The notes below the pieces were generated by a model. The model made no database searches, was not told the DNA's origin, and saw only the letters and a list, made by a program, of their open reading frames with translations. The position numbers and the translations under genes were made by a program. Source: JBCDBH01 sp039184055 (lineage in GTDB: Bacteria; Acidobacteriota; Thermoanaerobaculia; Multivoradales; J023). Taken from it: a stretch of DNA of 9,589 nt. Shown here one piece after another: positions 1-5,877 of the stretch (positions within the stretch are counted from its first letter, which is position 1; every line of letters starts with the position of its first letter). The stretch covers positions 1 to 9,589 of the forward strand of contig JBCDBH010000229.1 in NCBI GenBank assembly GCA_039184055.1, given 5' to 3'.

Positions 1-1
1 C

Positions 2-664
2 GTGCGCTTCAATTTCTCCGGCTCGGGACAAGGGCCGGAAGACGAGGCGTTGACCGATCTCGACGCTTTTCGACGTAATACCTTTTCGAAAGAACGCGAT
101 GAGGCTCTTCGCATGCTGCGGGCGATCCAGGAGCGAGAGGTGGGCGATGGCCGGATTCTCACCGAACGACTCGGACTCTTCGGCCATAGCCGGGGTGGCG
201 CGGCGGCGCTGCTCGCCGCCGCCGTGCGACCCGTGCAAGCACTGGTCACGTGGTCGGCGGTCGGCACGGCGCAGCGGTGGAACGACGCCATGCGACAGGC
301 GTGGCGACAAGCCGGAGAGATCGAAATCGTCAACGGCCGCACCGGTCAAAAGCTGACGATCGGCACCGAGCTCCTCGACGACATCGAGCACAACCGAGAG
401 GCGCTCGATCTCACCGCCGCGGCGGGCCGACGCAAGGCACCATGGTTGGTGATTCACGGCGACGCCGACGAGACCGTCCCGGTGGCCGACGCCCGGGCGC
501 TCCACGACGCGGCCACCGAGCCACGTGCGCTCCACATCGTCGACGACGCCAGCCACACCTTCGCGGCAGGTCATCCCTTCACCGGGCCGACACCGCATCT
601 CATCGAAGCGATGAATGCGACCCAGCGATGGTTTCATCGCCACCTCGTGGTGCGTTCAGCCTGA
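2..664 (+). CDS. Alpha/beta hydrolase, 5'-truncated by the window edge
   Basis: The 220 visible residues are the core and C-terminal part of a serine hydrolase of the alpha/beta-hydrolase fold (dienelactone hydrolase / acyl-peptidase type). The nucleophile elbow GHSRGG places Ser63, WLVIHGDADETVP gives the acid (Asp156), and DASHTF gives His185, so the triad is complete and correctly ordered. The opening RFNFSGSGQG matches the strand and oxyanion-loop segment normally found about 50-80 residues into such proteins. The GTG at base 2 is therefore probably an internal Val codon, and the true start lies left of the window. There is no signal peptide or TM segment in the visible part. The 3' end overlaps the convergent folE2 gene by 9 bp. 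The substrate cannot be read from sequence; esterase or peptidase activity is only a family-level guess. Confidence 0.9.
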   Translation: MRFNFSGSGQGPEDEALTDLDAFRRNTFSKERDEALRMLRAIQEREVGDGRILTERLGLFGHSRGGAAALLAAAVRPVQALVTWSAVGTAQRWNDAMRQAWRQAGEIEIVNGRTGQKLTIGTELLDDIEHNREALDLTAAAGRRKAPWLVIHGDADETVPVADARALHDAATEPRALHIVDDASHTFAAGHPFTGPTPHLIEAMNATQRWFHRHLVVRSA

Positions 665-1495
665 CGTCTCGGTGGCGTGACCGTCGAGATCGCCTTCGAT
701 CGCCGCGTAGGCGTTGTGGGCGTGGATCGATTCGAAATTCTCGACCTCGACCGAGAACCACCGGAGTCGCGGATCGCGACGCAAACGCACGACCACCTCA
801 CGACTGAGATCTTCGACAAAGCGTGGGTTGTCGTAGGCCTTCTCGGTGACGAACTTCTCGTCGGGCCGTTTGAGCACCGGATAGAGCTGACAGCTGGCCG
901 ACGCCTCGACGAGCTCGATCAATTCCTCGAGCCACACGGTTTGTGAACGATCGAAGCGTACCGAGAGCTTGACCAGGCCACGCTGGTTGTGGGCGCCGCG
1001 CGCGCTGATCTCCTTCGAGCACGGGCACAGCGTGGTCACCGGCACCTCGACGCGAATGATGAAATCGTCACAGGCTCCAGCGCAGGCCTCGAAGGCACAG
1101 GTATAAACCATCTTGCCCTTGCCACCGGTGACCGGCGCGGCCCGCTCGAGAAAATAGGGAAATTCGAGCTCGAAATGTGCCGTCTGCGCGTCGAGTCGGG
1201 TACGCATCTCGTCGAGAATCTTGGGAATCTCGGCCGCGCTGACCGGTCCTTCATGGGCGTTGAGCACTTCGAGAAATCGGCTCATATGCGTGCCCTTGAA
1301 GTGCGCCGGCAGGTCGACGTACATGTTGACCCGTGCGACCGTATGCTGCTCACCGTGGTCACGGTCCTTGACCACGATCGGATATTCGATGTTCTTGACG
1401 CCGACCTTGTCGATCCGCACGTCACGAACATCGGTACTGTTTTGTATATCGGCGAGCTCGGTCGTCGGCTGACCGGTCGACATGGTTGCGCTCAT
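656..1495 (-). CDS. folE2: GTP cyclohydrolase I, type IB (FolE2), zinc-independent
   Basis: This enzyme converts GTP to 7,8-dihydroneopterin triphosphate, the first step toward tetrahydrofolate (and queuosine-type precursors). It belongs to the COG1469/FolE2 class, which can use metals other than zinc. At 279 aa it has normal family length. Diagnostic segments are IQNSTDVRDVRIDKVGVK near residues 17-34, the active-site VPVTTLCPCSKEIS with Cys157 and Cys159, GAHNQRG with His169, DEKFVTEKAYDNPRFVED (212-229), and ESIHAHNAYA (255-264). The start at 1495 is preferred over the Met four codons later because GAGG lies just upstream of it. The 125-bp gap to the upstream acetyltransferase gene holds a palindrome, so folE2 may have its own regulated promoter. 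In Bacillus subtilis the folE2-type gene is under Zur control; whether that applies here is not shown. Its 3' end overlaps the hydrolase gene tail-to-tail. Confidence 0.97.
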   Translation of the reverse strand: MSATMSTGQPTTELADIQNSTDVRDVRIDKVGVKNIEYPIVVKDRDHGEQHTVARVNMYVDLPAHFKGTHMSRFLEVLNAHEGPVSAAEIPKILDEMRTRLDAQTAHFELEFPYFLERAAPVTGGKGKMVYTCAFEACAGACDDFIIRVEVPVTTLCPCSKEISARGAHNQRGLVKLSVRFDRSQTVWLEELIELVEASASCQLYPVLKRPDEKFVTEKAYDNPRFVEDLSREVVVRLRRDPRLRWFSVEVENFESIHAHNAYAAIEGDLDGHATETSG

Positions 1496-1547
1496 CGCGG
1501 CCTCACTTTCCTATCTGGTCGTCGCGGGAAATCACCAAAGATGAAAG

Positions 1548-1567
1548 ACGATACTCATTTGTATCGT
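1548..1567. promoter_or_regulatory. Perfect inverted repeat, candidate operator of folE2
   Basis: ACGATAC-TCATTT-GTATCGT has 7-bp perfect arms and a 6-bp AT-rich centre. It lies 52 bp upstream of the folE2 start codon and is the only strong dyad in this gap. Its length and symmetry fit a dimeric repressor. A Fur-family zinc regulator (Zur) is the functionally attractive candidate because FolE2 is the zinc-sparing isozyme. The exact bases do not obviously match the enterobacterial or Bacillus Zur consensus, so the regulator identity is open. No convincing -35/-10 pair could be fixed next to it. Confidence 0.55.
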
Positions 1568-1620
1568 ATCGATCCCTCAACCAGATTCGCCGCCGGTTGA
1601 TTCCCGACCCCTCGAGCACC

Positions 1621-2319
1621 TCAATGCCCGGGAGCGTCCGGATCGATCAACACATAGATCCGATCGACCGGTACGAAACCGACATGACGGCAAAACTCGA
1701 GAATCCTGGGCTCGCTCTCCCGTGGACCGAGAATCGGCCTCATGCCGGGAAGTCGACTGGCCATGAAACGCACACAGCGCTCACCCAAACCGCGACCACG
1801 ATGACCTTCGAGGGTATCGACCGAGACGTCCCAATAGCGTTCGGAACGCCAAAACGGGTAGCAGAAGCTCACCGGCACGCCGTCGACGATCGCCGCCGCC
1901 ACCGGCCCGGTCGCCAACGCGGTGCGAAGGATCGGACGCAGACCATCGGGTACGTGATCGATCTTCGTGTCGGGATCGAGGAGCTCGAGACCGTGGCTGT
2001 CGTCGACGGTATGCAGAGCCTCGGGCAGCTCGTGTAGCAACACCGTCTCGGCGCGCCAATCCGGTAGACACGCCCGCGCATGGTCGATGTCATCGGCTGA
2101 TACGAAAACGAGAGGTGACGCGCCGGCACCGTTGGTCACCGTCGCGAAACGCGCCTTCGTCACCGTTACGAGATCGGGCCGTCCCACCATGAAGACCACC
2201 GACCGGTCGGGCTCGACGGCGAGGAAACCGTCGCCATCGGCAATCGCGTGCCCTCCAGGACGACGCAGAATCGCGTTGGCGATCAACCAACGTGGCTGCT
2301 CGGGAAGATCAGGTGACAT
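1621..2319 (-). CDS. GNAT-family N-acetyltransferase, substrate unknown
   Basis: This 232-aa protein has the acetyl-CoA-binding half of a GNAT fold in its C-terminal part. WDVSVDTLEGHRGRGLGERCVRFM (163-186) carries strand beta4 and the R/Q-x-x-G-x-G pyrophosphate loop (GHRGRGLG). EPRILEFCRHVGFVPVDRIYVL (203-224) is the following helix plus the GF-beta motif. DGVPVSFCYPFWRSERYWDVSVDT is the usual beta2-beta4 hairpin region. The first about 120 residues look like a degenerate GNAT-like or substrate-recognition half (HAIADGDGFLAVEPDRSVVFMVGRPDL), so a double-GNAT architecture is possible. The protein appears cytosolic, with no signal peptide. Only a weak GGGA lies too close to the ATG, while TAGCAT sits 7 nt upstream of it, so a leaderless mRNA is conceivable. 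The gene lies between a terminator upstream and the folE2 operator downstream and may be monocistronic. Confidence 0.85.
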   Translation of the reverse strand: MSPDLPEQPRWLIANAILRRPGGHAIADGDGFLAVEPDRSVVFMVGRPDLVTVTKARFATVTNGAGASPLVFVSADDIDHARACLPDWRAETVLLHELPEALHTVDDSHGLELLDPDTKIDHVPDGLRPILRTALATGPVAAAIVDGVPVSFCYPFWRSERYWDVSVDTLEGHRGRGLGERCVRFMASRLPGMRPILGPRESEPRILEFCRHVGFVPVDRIYVLIDPDAPGH

Positions 2320-2389
2320 CGTCCCGATGCTAATCCAAGAAGCCCGAATTTCTCACCAAACGTCGCGGGTCATGGACGGTGACTTACGG

Positions 2390-2425
2390 AAAAAAAGGAC
2401 TCGGCCGCCGCTACGCGGCCGAGTC
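2390..2425 (-). terminator. Rho-independent terminator of the small membrane protein gene
   Basis: Reading the minus strand, an 11-bp perfect GC-rich stem (GACTCGGCCGC paired with GCGGCCGAGTC, plus-strand arms 2398-2408 and 2415-2425) with a 6-nt loop is followed by a run of seven T (A's at 2390-2396 on the plus strand). It begins about 15 bp past the stop codon at 2440. That position supports the 76-aa gene as real and insulates the downstream acetyltransferase gene from it. Confidence 0.92.
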
Positions 2426-2439
2426 AGACCGCAAGAAAC

Positions 2440-2670
2440 CTACCAGCCGCGCCCTGAGCGAGCTCCACGGGTCAGCCAGAAGGCGACGAACATGACGAGC
2501 ACGGCCGCCATGAGCCAGGCCAGCTCACCGAGACTCGGCAGGTTTTCGGGCTCGACCAGCCACAGCATCGACGACACCGCGCCGAGCAGAACCATGACGA
2601 CCACAACCAGACGCGCAACCATGGACACCCCTCGCCGCTCCCGGGACCCTCGAACCATCGAGCTATTCAT
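2440..2670 (-). CDS. Small two-TM membrane protein, unknown function
   Basis: This is a 76-aa protein with a basic N-terminus (VRGSRERRG), a first hydrophobic helix at about 18-39 and a second at about 49-66. They are joined by a short acidic loop (EPENLPSLGEL), and the tail is basic (TRGARSGRGW). By the positive-inside rule both ends should face the cytoplasm, forming a hairpin. I recognise no family. Evidence that it is a gene is good: AAGGAAG lies 3 nt before the ATG (core AAGGA at 5 nt) and a textbook terminator lies directly downstream. It is divergent from the Ser/Thr kinase gene, with 169 bp between the starts. A small membrane partner for the kinase would fit the layout but is only a guess. 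The internal Met17 could also initiate and would remove the basic leader. Confidence 0.7.
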   Translation of the reverse strand: MNSSMVRGSRERRGVSMVARLVVVVMVLLGAVSSMLWLVEPENLPSLGELAWLMAAVLVMFVAFWLTRGARSGRGW

Positions 2671-2752
2671 CGACTTCCTTTCTCGCGTTCGTCCCTAAGT
2701 GCCATGTCGACACCACGGGTCCCTGAAAACGAACGATGAACTCGTGGACAAA

Positions 2753-2781
2753 TTGCCCGGCCGTAGCGGCGGCGATAGCAT
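2753..2781 (+). promoter_or_regulatory. Possible sigma-70-type promoter for the Ser/Thr kinase gene
   Basis: TTGCCC (2753-2758), a 17-bp spacer and TAGCAT (2776-2781) each match 4 of 6 consensus positions at ideal spacing. Transcription would start near 2788, giving a leader of about 50 nt before the kinase ATG. This is a pattern match only, in DNA where such matches can arise by chance. Confidence 0.35.
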
Positions 2782-2839
2782 GAACGCGTATCCAGGTTGC
2801 CACCGACTCCATTTTTGACTCTCGTCCGACGGGTTCCGC

Positions 2840-5050
2840 ATGCGGGCTACGCTGGTTCTCCCACACGATCTCGGCCCCTACCGTCTCCACGCTCTTCTGG
2901 GCAGCGGGGGCATGGGCGACGTGTTCCGCGCCCACGATCAGCGACTCGATCGCGACGTAGCGGTCAAGCATCTGCGCGCCACCCACGCCGACGCGGCGCC
3001 GCAGCTACGCCGCGAAGCCCGTGCCGCGGCGCGGCTGAACCATCCGGCGATCGTGCAGGTCTTCGATGTGATCGAAGGCCCCGACGACAACTGGATCGTC
3101 ATGGAGCTGGTAGAAGGCGTGACGATCGCGGAGCTTCTCGAGTCCAAACGATGCGATGTCGAGATGGCGATCCAACTCGGCGAACAGATCGCCGACGGAC
3201 TGAGCGAAGCCCACACATCCGGTCTCGTCCACGGCGATCTGAAGGCCGAGAACATCATGATGACCCCGGCGAGACGCGCCAAGATTCTCGATTTCGGCCT
3301 CGCGCTTTCGCTCGACACCGCCGACGACAGCGGTGCGAAATCAGCCGGTGGCACCTATCGCACCATGGCGCCGGAACAGGCTCGTGGTCTCCCGGTCGAC
3401 GCGCGTTCCGATCTCTTTTCACTCGGCGTCTTGCTCTACGAGATGGCGACCGGAGTCTCGCCCTTTCACGCGCCCAGTCGTGAAGAGACCCTGGCTCGGA
3501 TCTGCACCCATCATCAAATGCCCGCCGATCAGCGAAACGAACACGTGCCACCGGCACTGGCGCGGCTGATCGACCAGTTGCTCGACAAGTCCCCCGAGCA
3601 GCGCCCCAGACACGCACGCCGCGTCGCGGTGGCGTTGGCGGGGCTGCGCGCCGAGCTCGAAACCCACGATGCCTCGACTCAATCGGTCAGCAGCGGCTGG
3701 AGACGCATGGAAACGGCCCTGCCCCTGCCGCCCAGCGCATCATCCGATGCGGAGGGTGAGCCCAGCGCGTCACGATTCCGACGCAGCGGCTGGCTCGTCG
3801 CGGCGATCATCGTCATGCTCGGCGCCATCATCGCCATCTGGTCGCTGGCTCCGTCGACACGCACACCCACCACCGAGACGGTGACGACGACCCCGTTCGC
3901 GCGCTACCAAGACGGCATGGCGCATATCGAACGATTCGACATCGAAGGCAATCTCGACCGTGCGGTAACCATCCTCGAAGCGCTGGTCGCCGACCATCCC
4001 GACTACGCCTCGGCCCACGCTGGTCTCGCCCTCTCGTATTGGCGGCTGGCGCGTGAGCACGATGACGAGAGCTGGCTCGAGCGCGCCTTGCCGATCGCCG
4101 AACGTGCCGTGGCCCTCGACGAGCATCTCGCGACGAGCCACACCAGCCACGGCTTGGTGCTGCTCGACCTGGGTCGCGCGGAGGAAGCACGCAGCGCCTT
4201 CGAACACGCTCTGACCTTGGCCCCCGAGCACGCCGAGGCGCATCGGGGGCTCGGAGAGCTGGCGCAATACCGTGGCGATCTCGACGCGGCGATCGGCCAC
4301 CTGCGACGAGCCGTCGCCGTGGCACCCGACAATCGACGTTTTCACGACAAGCTCGGCACGCTCTACTACCTGAACAGCGACTACGACGAAGCCGCCGCGG
4401 CCTTCGAACAGTCGATCGCCACCGCGCCCGATGCGGAATTCGGCTATCGCAACCTGGCGGCGGTACGGTATGTCCAGGGCCGTCTCGACGAGGCCGCCAC
4501 GTTGCTCCAACGAGCCCTCGAAATTCGTCCCAAGGCGGCGGTCTACAGCAACCTCGGCACCCTTCTTTTCGCCCAAGGGCGCTACGCCGAGGCGATCGAG
4601 CCGTACCGCAAGGCCGTCGCCCTCGAGGTCGGTGGCGCGGGAGATGCCCTGATGTGGGGCAATCTGGGCGACGCCTATCGCTGGACTCCCGGGCACGAGG
4701 TCGACGCCCACAACGCCTTCGCACGGGCCGTCGAGCTGATCCAGGAAGATCTCGTCACGCGCCCGGACGACCCTCACCTCCACAGCCAGCTGGCGCTCTA
4801 TCTCGCCAAGGGCGGCGAGTGCTCGGCGGCCGAAGCTGCCGCCGAGCAGGTCGCGGCACACGGTGATCCCGCGGGGCGTTTCGCCTTTCGGCTCGCGATC
4901 GCCCACCATGTGTGCGGGCGTGTCGAAGAAGCATTGAGCCAACTCGACCACGCGCTCAGCGCTGGGTTCTCGCGCACCACGATCGAAGACGAGATCGAGC
5001 TCCGTACGCTACGCGAGCTTCCCGGCTACCAGGCGCTCGCGAAGTCGTAG
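2840..5050 (+). CDS. Membrane Ser/Thr protein kinase with C-terminal TPR domain
   Basis: This 736-aa Hanks-type (PknB-like) kinase carries a glycine loop GSGGMG (21-26), VAVK with Lys43, the alphaC Glu59, catalytic loop HGDLKAEN (131-138, Asp133), DFG (151-153), APEQ (177-180) and DARSDLFSLG (187-196). All catalytic elements are intact. HGD replaces HRD, making it a non-RD kinase. A Ser/Pro/Ala-rich linker (270-315) leads to one TM helix (about 317-337) preceded by RFRR. The kinase is therefore predicted to be cytoplasmic and residues 350-736 to be outside the membrane. That tail holds about ten TPR-like units (for example GLVLLDLGRAEEARSAFEHALTLAPEHAEAH), likely a protein-binding or sensing surface. 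The start is the first in-frame ATG and places the glycine loop at the usual distance, although the SD is weak. It ends 13 bp from the convergent 174-aa gene. Substrates are unknown; an FHA-like regulator encoded downstream is one candidate. Confidence 0.97.
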   Translation: MRATLVLPHDLGPYRLHALLGSGGMGDVFRAHDQRLDRDVAVKHLRATHADAAPQLRREARAAARLNHPAIVQVFDVIEGPDDNWIVMELVEGVTIAELLESKRCDVEMAIQLGEQIADGLSEAHTSGLVHGDLKAENIMMTPARRAKILDFGLALSLDTADDSGAKSAGGTYRTMAPEQARGLPVDARSDLFSLGVLLYEMATGVSPFHAPSREETLARICTHHQMPADQRNEHVPPALARLIDQLLDKSPEQRPRHARRVAVALAGLRAELETHDASTQSVSSGWRRMETALPLPPSASSDAEGEPSASRFRRSGWLVAAIIVMLGAIIAIWSLAPSTRTPTTETVTTTPFARYQDGMAHIERFDIEGNLDRAVTILEALVADHPDYASAHAGLALSYWRLAREHDDESWLERALPIAERAVALDEHLATSHTSHGLVLLDLGRAEEARSAFEHALTLAPEHAEAHRGLGELAQYRGDLDAAIGHLRRAVAVAPDNRRFHDKLGTLYYLNSDYDEAAAAFEQSIATAPDAEFGYRNLAAVRYVQGRLDEAATLLQRALEIRPKAAVYSNLGTLLFAQGRYAEAIEPYRKAVALEVGGAGDALMWGNLGDAYRWTPGHEVDAHNAFARAVELIQEDLVTRPDDPHLHSQLALYLAKGGECSAAEAAAEQVAAHGDPAGRFAFRLAIAHHVCGRVEEALSQLDHALSAGFSRTTIEDEIELRTLRELPGYQALAKS

Positions 5051-5063
5051 TGCGGCCACTCCC

Positions 5064-5588
5064 TCAGCAAGGCGTACCGCCACTCCCTTCCCCCACGACC
5101 ATTTCCGGATCGAAGGTATAGGTCCGCGTCGTCGAACCCTTCGTCACGTCGACGACTACCGTGAACAGGAAATTGCCGATGTTGGAAAAGGCATAGGACG
5201 CGTTGCCGGCCCGATGCTGGTTGCGAATCGTACTGAAGACGAGACTCGTCTCGCTGCTGCTGGTCAGGCTCAGGAGGTTGTCCGCGCCATCGCCGGCGAG
5301 CCCGGTGAGTGGCGAGAGATCGACTTGTTGCGCGGCAACGCCGGAAAAGAAGTGAATGTTGAAATTCGCGTAACTCAGACTGTGATCCGTCGCGGTGATG
5401 TCGTAGACCACGAACTTGATCGTATCGTCGTCGCTGCCATTCGAGTCGATAGAGAAGTTCCGATACGTCGCCAAACTCGCCGCGGCCGTGATGTCGACAC
5501 AATAGTGATCGAGGTAGTAATACGAGCTACCACCAATCGGCTTGCGATCCCAATTCACACCCATTTCGATGCGGTAGTTCTTGGCCAT
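5064..5588 (-). CDS. Hypothetical beta-rich 174-aa protein, family not recognised
   Basis: I do not recognise this protein. It has no signal peptide or TM helix and begins MAKNYRIEMGVNWDRKP. It alternates short beta-prone stretches rich in Tyr, Phe, Ser, Thr, Asn and Asp (SSYYYLDHYCVDIT, TIKFVVYDIT, ANFNIHFFSG, NFLFTVVVDVT, TRTYTFDPEMVVGEG) and ends in GSGGTPC with a C-terminal Cys. The pattern suggests a single compact beta-sandwich of Ig-like size. The start is well defined: AAGGAGG (5597-5603) sits 8 nt before the ATG, the strongest SD on this strand, so the protein may be made in quantity. Upstream DNA carries a 20-bp palindrome in what would be its leader or promoter, and the sigma factor gene diverges from the same region. 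Its stop is 13 bp from that of the kinase. The opposite-strand reading lacks a comparable ribosome-binding site. Confidence 0.8.
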   Translation of the reverse strand: MAKNYRIEMGVNWDRKPIGGSSYYYLDHYCVDITAAASLATYRNFSIDSNGSDDDTIKFVVYDITATDHSLSYANFNIHFFSGVAAQQVDLSPLTGLAGDGADNLLSLTSSSETSLVFSTIRNQHRAGNASYAFSNIGNFLFTVVVDVTKGSTTRTYTFDPEMVVGEGSGGTPC

Positions 5589-5596
5589 TGGTTCAT

Positions 5597-5603
5597 CCTC
5601 CTT
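5597..5603 (-). promoter_or_regulatory. Strong ribosome-binding site of the 174-aa gene
   Basis: AAGGAGG on the minus strand, 8 nt before the ATG at 5588, matches the anti-SD core fully and fixes the start codon. An ATG that abuts this SD is too close to be used. Confidence 0.85.
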
Positions 5604-5629
5604 GGTGACTGATCCCCACCAGCCTCATT

Positions 5630-5649
5630 TCGCGGTGACATCACCGCGA
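5630..5649. promoter_or_regulatory. Near-perfect 20-bp palindrome, candidate operator
   Basis: TCGCGGTGA-CA-TCACCGCGA has 9-bp perfect arms around a 2-bp centre and lies 42 bp upstream of the 174-aa gene's start codon. The very short spacer favours a DNA site for a dimeric protein. As RNA it could form only an 8-bp stem with a four-base loop. There is no T-run on either side, so it is not a terminator. It shares GCGGTGACATC with 5764-5774 and its GA-CA-TC core with the second palindrome in the same gap. Confidence 0.65.
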
Positions 5650-5733
5650 TCTGCCCACCCTTGTCGAGTAGCAATGCCGATGCCACGGCGATAGGGATGG
5701 TTTGTCGACCTCGTGGCCGCCCCGTCGACGTGT

Positions 5734-5753
5734 TTCGACATCGTTCGACATCG
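5734..5753. repeat. Tandem 10-bp direct repeat (TTCGACATCG x2)
   Basis: Two exact head-to-tail copies of TTCGACATCG occupy 5734-5743 and 5744-5753. The period is close to one helical turn, so proteins bound to each copy would sit on the same DNA face. The second copy is part of the dyad at 5741-5758. Confidence 0.7.
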
Positions 5754-5758
5754 AACGA
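5741..5758. promoter_or_regulatory. 18-bp palindrome, second candidate operator
   Basis: TCGTTCGA-CA-TCGAACGA has 8-bp perfect arms and the same CA centre as the dyad at 5630-5649, with matching TCG...CGA ends. It lies 120 bp upstream of the sigma factor start. Two dyads of the same design in one divergent intergenic region suggest binding by one regulator, or two related ones, controlling both genes. Confidence 0.6.
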
Positions 5759-5866
5759 GCTCGGCGGTGACATCGACCAGCGTATCGCCCGGCCAAGAAC
5801 GTAGGAAACCTCACGAAAACCCATGGCACACAGGTTGCTCTTATCGGTCTCCGCTGCCACGACGAG

Positions 5867-5872
5867 AGGAGG
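5867..5872 (+). promoter_or_regulatory. Ribosome-binding site fixing the sigma factor start
   Basis: AGGAGG ends 5 nt before the ATG at 5878. The longer in-frame reading that begins at 5713 has no SD and would add 55 unconserved-looking residues translated through the palindromes, so 5878 is preferred. Confidence 0.85.
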
Positions 5873-5877
5873 ATCCG

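Noticed and set aside
989..1600. 203-aa plus-strand frame across folE2 and its upstream gap
   Set aside because: It is the complement of the conserved folE2 frame, runs through the operator palindrome and has no family features.
1967..2698. 243-aa plus-strand frame covering the acetyltransferase start, the terminator and the small membrane gene
   Set aside because: It reads through a clear terminator hairpin and is rich in Arg, Ser and Thr as expected from a shadow frame.
2780..2818. 12-codon upstream ORF in the kinase leader
   Set aside because: Its ATG overlaps the putative -10 box and has no SD, so it is probably not on the transcript.
2663..2986. 107-aa minus-strand frame overlapping the kinase start
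   Set aside because: It overlaps both the small-protein start and the conserved kinase glycine loop and has no SD or domain.
3770..4951. 393-aa open frame on the minus strand inside the kinase gene
   Set aside because: It is antisense to the TPR repeats, which explain the other strand fully. It has no recognisable domain or SD and is the usual long shadow of GC-rich coding DNA.
5214..5612. 132-aa plus-strand frame opposite the 174-aa gene
   Set aside because: It lacks an SD, while the minus-strand frame has AAGGAGG at ideal spacing. It could be real only if the minus-strand call is wrong.
5713..5877. N-terminal extension of the sigma factor from an ATG at 5713
   Set aside because: There is no ribosome-binding site, it passes through the palindromes and tandem repeat, and the 5878 start has AGGAGG at 5 nt.
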